Shown here piece after piece: positions 7,569-15,746 of a stretch of 28,438 nt of DNA. A model generated the notes under the pieces. The model did not search any database and was not told the DNA's origin. It worked only from the letters and a program-made list of their open reading frames with translations. The position numbers and the translations under genes were made by a program. Position 1 is the stretch's first letter, and the number at the start of each line of letters is the position of its first letter. The stretch is from Mesorhizobium amorphae (GTDB taxonomy: Bacteria > Pseudomonadota > Alphaproteobacteria > Rhizobiales > Rhizobiaceae). Where the stretch lies: the NCBI GenBank assembly GCA_003240775.1, contig QFNI01000064.1, positions 1 to 28,438 of the forward strand, written 5' to 3'.

Positions 7569-8573
7569 ATGGCCGCTCTTCCTCCTCCGCTGACCCTTCG
7601 CCTCTGCGAGCCGCGCGGCTTCTGCGCGGGCGTCGACCGCGCGATCCAGATCGTGGTGCTGGCGCTCAAGAAACACGGCGCGCCCGTCTATGTGCGCCAC
7701 GAGATCGTGCACAACAAGTTCGTGGTGGAGGGGCTCAGGCAAAAGGGCGCGGTCTTCGTGCGCGAGCTCGACGACATCCCCGACCACGACCGCGAGCGGC
7801 CGGTGATCTTCTCCGCCCACGGCGTGCCGAAGTCGGTGCCCCTGGCCGCGGAAGCGCGCAACATGCTGTATCTCGACGCGACCTGCCCGCTCGTCTCCAA
7901 GGTGCACAAGCAGGCCATGCGCCACCAGCGGCTCGGTCGCGAGGTGATCCTGATCGGGCATGCCGGGCACCCCGAGGTGATCGGCACCATGGGCCAGCTG
8001 CCCGAAGGTGCCGTGATCCTGGTGGAGAGCGAGGAAGACGTGGCGCGCCTGCCCGCCGGCGATGGCGAGACACTCGGCTTCGTGACCCAGACCACGCTGT
8101 CGGTGGACGACACGTCTGGCATCATCGCAGCCCTTCAAGCGCGCTTTCCGCTGATCCACGCGCCGTCGAGCGAGAGCATCTGCTACGCCACCACCAATCG
8201 CCAGGACGCGGTGAAGGAAACCGCGCCCGGCACGGACCTCTTCCTGATCGTCGGCGCGCCCAACTCGTCCAATTCCAAGCGGCTCGTCGAAGTGGCGAGC
8301 CGTGCCGGCGCCAAGCGCTCGCTTCTCGTGCAGCGCGCGCACGAGATCCCCTGGGACGAGCTTGCCGACATCGAAACGGTGGGGCTGTCGGCCGGAGCAT
8401 CCGCGCCCGAGATCATCGTGGACGAGATCGTGGACGCGTTCCGCGCGCGTTTCGCCGTCACGCTCGACCTTGCGGTCATCCGCATCGAGACCGAGGAGTT
8501 TCCCGTGATGCGGAGCTTGCGCGACGTGGAACTGACGGCAGCCGACATGGCCTTCGTCAACGGGGCAGCCTGA
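7569..8573 (+). CDS. ispH: 4-hydroxy-3-methylbut-2-enyl diphosphate reductase
   Basis: A 334-residue cytoplasmic iron-sulfur enzyme that makes isopentenyl and dimethylallyl diphosphate in the last step of the MEP pathway. The three cluster ligands are visible: Cys19 in EPRGFCAGVDRA, Cys106 in DATCPLVSKVH and Cys205 in SICYATTNRQ. The HGVPKSV and GHAGHPEV substrate loops and the conserved Ser/Asn pair in APNSSNSKRL are also present. The in-frame start is ATG 7569; a nearby ATG at 7558 is in another frame. The stop TGA shares its A with the thrB start. Confidence 0.97.
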   Translation: MAALPPPLTLRLCEPRGFCAGVDRAIQIVVLALKKHGAPVYVRHEIVHNKFVVEGLRQKGAVFVRELDDIPDHDRERPVIFSAHGVPKSVPLAAEARNMLYLDATCPLVSKVHKQAMRHQRLGREVILIGHAGHPEVIGTMGQLPEGAVILVESEEDVARLPAGDGETLGFVTQTTLSVDDTSGIIAALQARFPLIHAPSSESICYATTNRQDAVKETAPGTDLFLIVGAPNSSNSKRLVEVASRAGAKRSLLVQRAHEIPWDELADIETVGLSAGASAPEIIVDEIVDAFRARFAVTLDLAVIRIETEEFPVMRSLRDVELTAADMAFVNGAA

Positions 8574-9535
8574 TGGCCGTTTACACCGATGTGGGCGAAG
8601 GCGAGCTTTCGGCCTTCCTGGAAGCCTATGATGTCGGCGGGCTCCTGTCCTACAAGGGCATCGCCGAGGGCACCGAGAACACCAACTTCCTGCTTCACAC
8701 GGAAGGCGGCGCCTTCATCCTCACGCTTTACGAGAAGCGCGTGGAGGTGGCCGACCTGCCTTTCTTCCTCAGCCTGATGGAGCACTTGGCGGCCCGCGGG
8801 CTCGCCTGCCCGCAGCCGGTTCGCACGCGCGATGGCGCGATGATCGGCACGCTTGCCGGCCGCTCGGCCGCGCTCGTGACCTTTCTGGAAGGCATCTGGA
8901 TGCGCCGTCCGCAGGTCGCCCATTGCCGCGAGGTGGGCCGCGCGCTGGCCGAGCTGCATCTGGCTGGCCGCGATTTCCCGCTGTCCCGGCCCAACGCGCT
9001 CGGGCCGGAAGGCTGGCGCCTGCTTTGGGAAGGCTCGCGCGAGCGTGCCGACGAGGTGGCGCCCGGGCTCGGCCGCGAGGTGGAAGAGGACTTCGCGCGG
9101 CTCGCCCGCTTGTGGCCGAGCGATCTGCCGCGCGGCGTGATCCATGCCGATCTCTTTCCCGACAACGTGTTCTTCCTGGGCGAGGAACTGTCGGGGCTGA
9201 TCGACTTCTACTTCGCCTGCAACGACACCTTCGCCTACGATCTCGCCACCTGCCTGAACGCCTGGTGCTTCGAGAAGGACTTCTCGTTCAACATCACCAA
9301 GGGCGCGGCGCTTCTGGCGGGCTACAACGCGGTTCGTCCGCTCGGGGAGGACGAGCGGGCGGCCCTTCCGGTCCTTGCGCACGGCTCGGCCCTGCGCTTC
9401 TTCCTGACACGCCTCTACGACTGGCTGACGGTTCCCGACGGCCCCCTGGTGCGCAAGCGCGACCCCATCGAATATCTGCGCCGCCTGCGCTTCCACCGCC
9501 AGGTCGCCTCCCCAGCGGAGTACGGGCTTTCGTGA
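8573..9535 (+). CDS. thrB: Homoserine kinase, choline-kinase-like type
   Basis: A 320-residue kinase that phosphorylates homoserine before threonine synthase. It belongs to the aminoglycoside-phosphotransferase-like family used by Rhizobiales and pseudomonads rather than the GHMP family of E. coli. Seen are the GIAEGTENTNFLL nucleotide loop near the N-terminus, the catalytic HxDxxxxN signature (His191, Asp193, Asn198 in IHADLFPDN) and the metal-binding Asp211 in LIDFYF. Start and stop are both overlapped by neighbours (TGATG with ispH, GTGA with rnhA), so the three genes are probably translated as one unit. Its pathway partner thrC is about 7.5 kb away on the other strand. Confidence 0.95.
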   Translation: MAVYTDVGEGELSAFLEAYDVGGLLSYKGIAEGTENTNFLLHTEGGAFILTLYEKRVEVADLPFFLSLMEHLAARGLACPQPVRTRDGAMIGTLAGRSAALVTFLEGIWMRRPQVAHCREVGRALAELHLAGRDFPLSRPNALGPEGWRLLWEGSRERADEVAPGLGREVEEDFARLARLWPSDLPRGVIHADLFPDNVFFLGEELSGLIDFYFACNDTFAYDLATCLNAWCFEKDFSFNITKGAALLAGYNAVRPLGEDERAALPVLAHGSALRFFLTRLYDWLTVPDGPLVRKRDPIEYLRRLRFHRQVASPAEYGLS

Positions 9536-9972
9536 AGACGATTACGATCTGGACCGACGGGGCCTGCTCGGGCAATCCGGGCCCCGGCGGCTGGGGTGCC
9601 ATCCTGCGTTACGGCGAAACGGAGCGCGAGCTGAAGGGCGGCGAGCCCGACACCACCAACAACCGCATGGAACTGATGGCGGCCATCTCGGCACTCGGGG
9701 CGCTCAAGGAGCCCTGCGCGGTCGACCTGTGGACCGACAGCAACTATGTGCGCGACGGGATATCCGGCTGGATCGAGGGCTGGAAAAAGAACGGCTGGAA
9801 GACGGCGGCGAAGAAGCCGGTGAAGAACGCCGAGCTGTGGCAGGCACTGGACGAGGCGCGCAAGCGCCACAAGGTGACGTGGCACTGGCTGAAAGGCCAT
9901 GCCGGACACCCGGAAAACGAGCGCGCGGACGAGCTCGCGCGGGAGGGTATGGCGCCGTTCAAGCGGCGGTGA
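9532..9972 (+). CDS. rnhA: Ribonuclease HI
   Basis: A 146-residue enzyme that cleaves RNA in RNA-DNA hybrids. The carboxylate site is complete: Asp9 (WTDGACSGNPGPGG), Glu47 (NNRMEL), Asp69 (TDSNYV) and Asp133 (ENERADELA), with the flexible-loop histidine in GHAGHPEN. The basic protrusion (GWKKNGWKTAAKKPVKN) that helps bind hybrids is present. The GTG start overlaps the thrB stop by four bases. The C-terminus is short and basic. The order ispH, thrB, rnhA is common in Rhizobiales. Confidence 0.97.
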   Translation: MKTITIWTDGACSGNPGPGGWGAILRYGETERELKGGEPDTTNNRMELMAAISALGALKEPCAVDLWTDSNYVRDGISGWIEGWKKNGWKTAAKKPVKNAELWQALDEARKRHKVTWHWLKGHAGHPENERADELAREGMAPFKRR

Positions 9973-10000
9973 TCGCCGAAGCCTGGCACCGGCGGCGCCG

Positions 10001-10039
10001 CCCCCCTCCCCCTTGAGGGGAGGGGTAAGGGGTGGGGGT
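10001..10039 (+). repeat. Family A repeat, copy 1: hairpin / G-quadruplex element
   Basis: CCCCTCCCC (10003-10011), loop CTTGA, then GGGGAGGGG (10017-10025) makes a 9-bp hairpin. The same G-tracts continue as GGGG (10029-10032) and GGGGG (10034-10038), with loops A, TAA and T, fitting a four-tract quadruplex motif on the plus strand. It lies 28 bp after the rnhA stop. It pairs with an inverted copy at 10099-10136. Confidence 0.85.
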
Positions 10040-10098
10040 ATCCTCGCCGCCGCACGAGGTTGGGGATTCTGTGGGAAGGGTGAAGCTGTGGGACCGCC

Positions 10099-10155
10099 AC
10101 CCCCACCCCATACCCCTCCCCTCAAGGGGGAGGGGGAAATGCGAGGGTTGCGCTT
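10099..10155 (-). repeat. Family A repeat, copy 2 (inverted), with conserved flank
   Basis: The core 10099-10136 is the reverse complement of 10002-10039 with one mismatch in 38. Read on the minus strand, it is preceded by GCGCAACCCTCGC, matching the flank seen before the copies near 21130 and 23670. The element is therefore nearer 60 nt than 38 nt. The pair fills the gap between the convergent rnhA and peroxiredoxin genes and could block read-through from both sides; that function is inference. Confidence 0.85.
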
Positions 10156-10189
10156 GTGGCCTTGGGGGCTCCTTGGAAGTGCGTAACTC

Positions 10190-10681
10190 CTACGCCCCCA
10201 GCTGCTCCAGCATCCGCGCCGCACCCGTGGCTTCGGCCTTGCCGGGCGATTCCTCCACGTTGAGCGTTTCCACCACCCCGTCGCGCACCAGCATCGAGAA
10301 GCGCTTGGAGCGCACGCCCATGCCGCCTGCGCTCAAATCCATGTCGAGGCCGATCGCGCGCACGAAATCGCCGTTGCCGTCCGACAGGTAGAGAATCTTG
10401 CCCGCGCCGTTGGTGAAGGTCTCCCAGGCGGCCATCACATGGGCGTCATTCACCGAGACCACCGCGATCGTGTCCACGCCGCGCTTGAGAAGCGCATCGC
10501 GGTTCTCGATGTAACCGGGCACGTGCTGGTTCGTGCAGGTGCCGGTGAAGGCGCCGGGCACGCCGAACAGCACCACCGTCTTGCCGGCGAAGAGGTCTTG
10601 GGTGGAAAGCGTCTGCACGCCGTCCTCGGTCTTGTTGCGCAAAACGGCTTCGGGAATGCGTTCGCCGGGGGCGATGGTCAT
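10190..10681 (-). CDS. Peroxiredoxin, Prx5-like, single cysteine
   Basis: A 163-residue thiol peroxidase that reduces hydrogen or organic peroxides. The peroxidatic cysteine is Cys49 in PGAFTGTCTNQHVPG, the signature of the Prx5 subfamily. It is the only cysteine in the protein, so recycling must use an external thiol such as glutaredoxin/glutathione or thioredoxin. The C-terminal region (RSKRFSMLVRDGVVETLNVEE) is typical. The start at 10681 gives the standard short N-terminus. It lies downstream of the DsbD-N-like gene on the same strand, with a 67-bp gap. Confidence 0.93.
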   Translation of the reverse strand: MTIAPGERIPEAVLRNKTEDGVQTLSTQDLFAGKTVVLFGVPGAFTGTCTNQHVPGYIENRDALLKRGVDTIAVVSVNDAHVMAAWETFTNGAGKILYLSDGNGDFVRAIGLDMDLSAGGMGVRSKRFSMLVRDGVVETLNVEESPGKAEATGAARMLEQLGA

Positions 10682-10748
10682 GGAAGGCTCCGGATCGGGC
10701 TGGGAACGGCAAGAGAGATAGTCCGGCGCAGCTGGCCGGGCAACGGCG

Positions 10749-11609
10749 TCAGGGCACCGAAAGCGTGCCGGACACCGCACCCTCGCTGGAAACGAGCGTA
10801 TAGGGGATGTCGCGGGGCGGGGCCTTGGCGTCCGTCGGCACGCGTGCGGTCCATTCGGGGCCCGCTTGCGTGATCTCCGGCTTGCCGAAGGACAGCGCGT
10901 GTTCGGCGCCCGACAGGAAGAGGTCCTGCGGCACGGCCCCTTCGGGCAGATCGAGCGCTACCTCCACGACGCCCGGCTGCCAGCCGACAGCCTTCGCGCG
11001 GAACGCCTCGCTTTCGACCGCAGGCAGGTGGCGGAAGGCCATGGCGACGGAAGCGCGGTCCTCGGCTTCTTCGGGCGCGTGGGGGTCGAGCGCCAGCCGC
11101 GCCTGCACGGGCACGCAGATCTGGCGGCAAAGCCCTAGAAACACATCGGCCTCGATCATGCCGGACGTGCCGGGCTCTGCCAGCGTGAAGGTGACGGGCA
11201 GGGACACGGATCTGCTGTAGCCCGCCCAGGAACCCGACGCGTCCTCGTGGCGCTCGGGCGCGGGAAAGTCGATCCGGGCCTGGGCGATGCCGCCGCTCGG
11301 GCGGATGTCGAGCGAGGGCGGCACGCCCGCTTCGCCGGGATCGCGCCAATAGGTCTTCCAGCCGGGCTGGAGGTCGATCTCCAGGATGCCGCGGATCGTT
11401 GTGGCACCCGGCTCGACGGCTGCGGTGACCAGGCGCACGGCGCCGCCCTCGGCCGGCGACCAGGGCGTGGAGGCCGCGAAAGATGGAGTGACCGGAACGA
11501 GCGCCAGCAAAAATGCGGCGAGTGCGGATTTTCCCCGGCGCCCCTTCTGGACACGGGCGGGCGCAACGCCAGTTGATCTCGCATGTCGCTTTACGAACCT
11601 GCTTTTCAA
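10749..11609 (-). CDS. Secreted DsbD N-terminal-domain-like protein
   Basis: About 286 residues if started at TTG 11609. A signal peptide core (SALAAFLLALVPVTPSFA, then AS) is followed by an immunoglobulin-like domain resembling the periplasmic alpha domain of DsbD/ScsB. It has the redox-type motif GLCRQICVP (Cys161, Cys165). Unlike full DsbD it has no membrane domain and no thioredoxin domain, so any electrons would have to come from another protein. The start is unresolved: no ATG or GTG lies between the signal core and about 11700. TTG 11609 gives a long basic n-region and overlaps the beginning of divergent yqgE if yqgE starts at 11583. Family assignment is fairly sure; function is inferred. 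Confidence 0.75.
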   Translation of the reverse strand: MKSRFVKRHARSTGVAPARVQKGRRGKSALAAFLLALVPVTPSFAASTPWSPAEGGAVRLVTAAVEPGATTIRGILEIDLQPGWKTYWRDPGEAGVPPSLDIRPSGGIAQARIDFPAPERHEDASGSWAGYSRSVSLPVTFTLAEPGTSGMIEADVFLGLCRQICVPVQARLALDPHAPEEAEDRASVAMAFRHLPAVESEAFRAKAVGWQPGVVEVALDLPEGAVPQDLFLSGAEHALSFGKPEITQAGPEWTARVPTDAKAPPRDIPYTLVSSEGAVSGTLSVP

Positions 11610-11639
11610 CCGCTGGGAAATCGGTCTACCGTGCCGGGA

Positions 11640-12245
11640 ATGGACATTCTGCGCCGCAAGAAGAGTGCCGAACGGGGCTTTCTGGACAACCAGTTCCTGA
11701 TCGCGATGCCGGGCATGCAGGACGAGCGTTTCGAGCGCGCGGTGATCTATGTCTGCGCCCATTCCGAAGAGGGCGCGATGGGGCTGATCATCAACCAGCC
11801 GCAATCCATGCTGTTTCCCGATCTTCTGGTGCAGTTGGGCATCCTGGACGAGGATGCCGCCATCCGTCTGCCGCCGCGTGCGCGCGACATCGTGGTGCGC
11901 AATGGCGGGCCGGTCGACCGCTCGCGCGGCTTCGTGCTGCACACGGGCGACTACAAGGTCGACTCCTCGCTGCCGGTTTCCGACAATGTGTGCCTGACCG
12001 CCACCATCGACATGCTGCGCGCCATATCCACGGGGCGCGGCCCCGAGCACGCGCTGATGGCGCTCGGCTATTCCGGCTGGGGTGCGGGCCAGCTCGAAAG
12101 CGAGATCGCGGCCAACGGTTGGCTGACGGCGCCTGCCGACCCCGGCTTCCTGTTCGGCGGAGACCTGGAGGAGACCTATACGGGGCTCCTGTCCTCGATC
12201 GGCGTGGACATCGCCCACCTGAGCGCGGCGGCCGGACACGCCTAG
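11640..12245 (+). CDS. YqgE/AlgH family protein
   Basis: A 201-residue member of the UPF0301 family, of unsettled biochemical role. The family signature is clear: GFLDNQFLIAMPGM, YVCAHSEEGAMGLIINQP, RNGGPVDRSRGFVLH and LGYSGWGAGQLESEI. Rhizobial homologues typically begin with a short M-D-L/I-x-R-K-K stretch, which favours ATG 11640. In-frame GTG 11631 and ATG 11583 are alternatives, the latter giving 219-220 residues. It is divergent from the DsbD-N-like gene. Its TAG stop shares the palindrome CTAG (12242-12245) with the convergent GGDEF/EAL gene. Confidence 0.9.
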   Translation: MDILRRKKSAERGFLDNQFLIAMPGMQDERFERAVIYVCAHSEEGAMGLIINQPQSMLFPDLLVQLGILDEDAAIRLPPRARDIVVRNGGPVDRSRGFVLHTGDYKVDSSLPVSDNVCLTATIDMLRAISTGRGPEHALMALGYSGWGAGQLESEIAANGWLTAPADPGFLFGGDLEETYTGLLSSIGVDIAHLSAAAGHA

Positions 12246-15124
12246 GACGCCGACGCCACGCGGAACTGCTCGCGCAGGAGCTTCTGCACGGCATCCGCCG
12301 GGATAGGCCGGCCGAACAGGTAGCTCTGCACATATTCGCAGCCCATCTGGCGCAGTTGCAAAGCGTCGCTCTCGTCGGCCACGCCTTCGGCCACCACCGA
12401 CAATCCCAGGTCGTGCGCCATGCCGACCATCGACTTGATGAGCACGGTGCGCTTGGGGCTCGCATCGTCCACGAAGGAGCGGTCGATCTTGATGGTGTCG
12501 AAGGGAAAGCGCGTGAGATAGGCGAGCGAGGAATAGCCTGTGCCGAAATCGTCGAGCGACAGGCCGATGCCCAGCTCCTTGAGCTTGTCGAGCACGTGGG
12601 CAGCCTGCTCGGGATTGTCCATCACGAGGGACTCGGTGAGTTCCAGCCGGAACAGGCGGGGCTCGATGCCTGCCGCCTCCACCACGGCCGCCACGTCGGA
12701 CACGAGATCGCGGCGGATCAGCTGGCGGCTCGACAGGTTCACGGACACAAACAGCGGCTGGTCGCCCACCTGGTCCTGCCAGATTGAAAGGTCGCTTGCC
12801 GCCTGCTGCATGGCGAACTGGCCGAGCTGCACGATCAGCCCGCAATTCTCGGCCACCGGCACGAAGTCGGACGGCGGGATCAGGCCGCGGCGCGGATGGT
12901 CCCAGCGGATCAAGGCTTCGAAGCCCGCGACCGTGCGGTCTTCGAGGCGCACGATGGGCTGGTAGGCGAGCTTCAGCTCGCGGCGCTCCACGGCGCGGCG
13001 CAGGTCCGACTCGATTTGGAGCCGGTCGGTGCCCACGGTGCGGAAGGCAGGGCGGAAGGGCTCGATACGGTCACCGCCGAAGCGCTTGGCCTGGTGCATG
13101 GCGAGCTCGGCGTCCTTCACCATGTCTTCCGCCGACATGTCGCCCGCCGTCCAGGAGACGAGGCCGACGGAAGCGGTCAGCACGATCTCGCGCTTGGCGA
13201 AGTTGATGGGCGCGCGGATGGCGCCCTTGATGGCGTCGGCCACGGCCGCGATGCGCGCGGGCTCCTGCTCGGAGACGAGCATCAGCGCGAACGTGTCGCC
13301 CGACAGGCGCGACAGCGCATCCGACGGCTTGAGAAGCCGGTGGAGGCGGCGCGCGACGGTCAGAAGGATCGTGTCGCCGGCCGAGATGCCCAGCCCCGAA
13401 TTCACCTGCTTGAAGCGATCGATGTCGATCACGAAGACGGACGGGCGGATCTTGTGCTCGGAGCGCGCGAGCGAGACGATGGCGTCCAGCCGGCTCATGA
13501 AGAGCTCGCGGTTGGGCAGGCCCGTCAGGTTGTCGTGCACGGCGTCGTGGAGCAGGCGCTCCTCGGCCTTCTTGTTCTCGGTCACGTCCACCATCGTGCC
13601 GACGCACCGCATCACCTCGCCGTCCGAGCCCACCACGGGCCGGGCGCGCAGGCCGAACCAGTGGTAGTGGCCGTCCGCACCCCGCAAGCGGAAGCTCTGC
13701 GTGATCTGTCCGCGGCGGTGCTCGAGCACGGCGTCGAGCGTGGTGCGGAAAGTGTCGCGGTCGTCGGCGTGGAGGATCGGCAGCCAGTTGCGCGCGGGGC
13801 CGCCGAGGCTGCCGGGCTGCAGGCCGAGCGCCTGGGAGATGTCGGGGCGCGTCACCACCTTGTCGCGCATCACATCCCAGTCCCACACGATGTCGCCGGA
13901 GCCGACCACCGCGAGAGCTTGGCGCTCCATGTCGCTGAACAGGCCCTGGTGGAGCGCGCCGCCCGCGAAGGCGTGCTGCATCACCGTGAAGCCGATCAGC
14001 AGCGTGATCAGGATGAGGCCGCCGCCGATGGCCGGCTGCACGATGTCGTTGGCGAGCACGCCCGTGACCGCGAGCCAGCCGCCGGCGAGCCAGACGAGGA
14101 TCATGGTCCAGGACGGGATCAGCATCACCGCGCGGTCATAGTTCTGGATGCCGAGATAGATGATGAGCCCGATGCCGATCACGGCCGTTGCCACGAACGA
14201 GAAGCGCGCGATGCCGGCCGCCACCGGCGGATCGACGATGGCCACGCCCGCGATGGCGCCCAGGCCCAGCACCCAGACCACCGCGCCCAGCGAGAAATGG
14301 CCGTGCCAGCGGTTGAGGTTGAGATAGGTGAACAGGAAGACGACAAGGGTCGCCGCCAGCGCCACCTCCGTTCCCGCCCGCCAGATCTGCTCGTTGCCGG
14401 GCGAGACCTCGATCACCCGGTTGAGGAAGCCGAAATCGACGGAGATGTAGGCGAGAACCGCCCAGGAGAGTGCCGCGGTCGCGGGAAACATCGAGGTTCC
14501 CTTGACCACGAAGAGGATGGTCAGGAAGAGCGCGAGCAGCCCCGCGATGCCGATCACGATGCCGCGGAACAGCGTGTAGGAATTGACCGAATCCTTGTAG
14601 GCCTCGGGCTCCCACAGATAGACCTGCGGCAGGCGCGAGGAGGCGAGTTCGGCCACGAAGGTGACCACGGTGCCGGGGTCGATGGTCACGCGGAACACGT
14701 CGGCATCCGTGCTCGCTTGGCGGTCGAGCGCGAAGCCTTCCGACGGCGTGATGGCCGCGATGCGGGTGGAGCCGAGATCGGGCCAGAAGAAGCCGGAACC
14801 GACGAGCCGGAAATGGGGGGCGACGATCAGCCGGTCGAGCTGGGTGTCGGTGGTGTTGGCGAGTGCGAACACCGCCCAGTCGCCGCTCGCGCGCGCATCC
14901 TTTGCTTCCACCTCGATGCGGCGTACGACGCCGTCGGGGCCGGGCGCGGTGGAGACCTGGAAGCTCGCGCCCTTGTTGCGGGAGATCTCGACCGCGCCCG
15001 ACAGGTCGAGCGCGCGGTCGTCGCGGCTGATGCGGATGGGCTCCAGCGCGAAGGCCGGAACCAGAGATGCGAACATCGCGCAGGCCAGAAGGGCGAGCGC
15101 CAGAACGGCTTGGAAAAACCGCAT
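12242..15124 (-). CDS. Membrane c-di-GMP protein: 7TM, PAS, degenerate GGDEF, intact EAL
   Basis: A 960-residue protein. It has a signal peptide (1-26), a periplasmic domain (about 27-200) and seven hydrophobic helices (about 205-410), an arrangement like 7TMR-DISM receptors. A PAS domain follows (WDWDV ... about 435-545), then GGDEF (about 555-710) and EAL (about 725-955). The GGDEF signature reads SGDTF at 608-612, so cyclase activity is unlikely. The EAL domain keeps EAL (736-738), NLSSRQL, ELTES, DDFGTGYSS (Asp858, Asp859), KIDRSFV, VAEGV and VQSYLFGRP, consistent with an active phosphodiesterase degrading c-di-GMP to pGpG. A decayed GGDEF often acts as a GTP sensor for the EAL. It is the last gene of the thrC operon, 5 bp after the GNAT gene. 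Confidence 0.93.
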   Translation of the reverse strand: MRFFQAVLALALLACAMFASLVPAFALEPIRISRDDRALDLSGAVEISRNKGASFQVSTAPGPDGVVRRIEVEAKDARASGDWAVFALANTTDTQLDRLIVAPHFRLVGSGFFWPDLGSTRIAAITPSEGFALDRQASTDADVFRVTIDPGTVVTFVAELASSRLPQVYLWEPEAYKDSVNSYTLFRGIVIGIAGLLALFLTILFVVKGTSMFPATAALSWAVLAYISVDFGFLNRVIEVSPGNEQIWRAGTEVALAATLVVFLFTYLNLNRWHGHFSLGAVVWVLGLGAIAGVAIVDPPVAAGIARFSFVATAVIGIGLIIYLGIQNYDRAVMLIPSWTMILVWLAGGWLAVTGVLANDIVQPAIGGGLILITLLIGFTVMQHAFAGGALHQGLFSDMERQALAVVGSGDIVWDWDVMRDKVVTRPDISQALGLQPGSLGGPARNWLPILHADDRDTFRTTLDAVLEHRRGQITQSFRLRGADGHYHWFGLRARPVVGSDGEVMRCVGTMVDVTENKKAEERLLHDAVHDNLTGLPNRELFMSRLDAIVSLARSEHKIRPSVFVIDIDRFKQVNSGLGISAGDTILLTVARRLHRLLKPSDALSRLSGDTFALMLVSEQEPARIAAVADAIKGAIRAPINFAKREIVLTASVGLVSWTAGDMSAEDMVKDAELAMHQAKRFGGDRIEPFRPAFRTVGTDRLQIESDLRRAVERRELKLAYQPIVRLEDRTVAGFEALIRWDHPRRGLIPPSDFVPVAENCGLIVQLGQFAMQQAASDLSIWQDQVGDQPLFVSVNLSSRQLIRRDLVSDVAAVVEAAGIEPRLFRLELTESLVMDNPEQAAHVLDKLKELGIGLSLDDFGTGYSSLAYLTRFPFDTIKIDRSFVDDASPKRTVLIKSMVGMAHDLGLSVVAEGVADESDALQLRQMGCEYVQSYLFGRPIPADAVQKLLREQFRVASAS

Positions 15125-15129
15125 CCTGA

Positions 15130-15717
15130 TCAGCTCCGTGTCGTCGGGTCGCCGGCTATCAGCGCGAAGAGAAGGTGGTCGTGCCACGCGCCGTTGATGC
15201 GAAGAAAGGACCGGGCGATGCCTTCGCGCTGGAATCCGGCTTTTTCAAGCACGCGCACCGAGCGGTTGTTGGTGGGGATGCAGGCGGCTTCCAGCCGGTG
15301 CAGGCGCATGGTGTCAAAGGCGTGCGCGCAGAGAAGGCGCACGGCATCCACCATGTAGCCCTTGCCCGCATGGCGCTCGCCCACCCAATAGCCGATATGG
15401 CCGGACTGCGAGACGCCGTGGCGGATGTTGCCGAGCGTGATGCCGCCGATGAGGTGGCCGCCCTTCGCGTCGAAGATCAGAAAGGCGAGCGAGGTGCCGT
15501 GGCGGAAATCCTCGCGATAGCGCGCGAGGCGCTGGCGCCAGCTCGAAAGCTCCAGCTCGTCGGGTGCCCAGCGCGGCTCCCAGGGTTCAAGGAAAAGGCG
15601 GCTTTCGCGGCGAAGGTCCGCCCATTCGTGCCAGTCGCCGCGCCGCGGCAGGCGCAGCGTCACGCGCGCGCCCCGCAGCACGGGCTCCTTTCCGCGGAGA
15701 AAAGGCAGCTCGAACAT
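15130..15717 (-). CDS. GNAT N-acetyltransferase, RimJ/RimL-like
   Basis: A 195-residue acetyl-CoA-dependent acetyltransferase. The acetyl-CoA loop RxxGxG is seen at Arg115-Gly118-Gly120 (GERHAGKGYM). Before it lies the strand HLIGGITLGNI, and after it the RIML-type motif PTNNRSVRVLEKAGFQREG. Relatives of the Rim class acetylate protein N-termini, but the substrate here is unknown. ATG 15717 is preferred; a TTG at 15750 would add 11 residues and overlap the peptidase stop. It lies between the M16 peptidase and the GGDEF/EAL gene in a tightly packed run. Confidence 0.88.
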   Translation of the reverse strand: MFELPFLRGKEPVLRGARVTLRLPRRGDWHEWADLRRESRLFLEPWEPRWAPDELELSSWRQRLARYREDFRHGTSLAFLIFDAKGGHLIGGITLGNIRHGVSQSGHIGYWVGERHAGKGYMVDAVRLLCAHAFDTMRLHRLEAACIPTNNRSVRVLEKAGFQREGIARSFLRINGAWHDHLLFALIAGDPTTRS

Positions 15718-15746
15718 GGAGAAGGGTTTGGCCCTCGCCGCCGCCG

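Noticed and set aside
10001..10155. Repeat cluster as a CRISPR array
   Set aside because: The units are inverted rather than direct, spacers are irregular and few, and no cas gene is present.
12896..15358. Very long plus-strand open frame (about 820 codons) opposite the GGDEF/EAL gene
   Set aside because: It is antisense to a gene with clear domains, is rich in His, Arg, Gly and Asp as expected from reverse-complemented G+C-rich codons, and has no recognisable motif.
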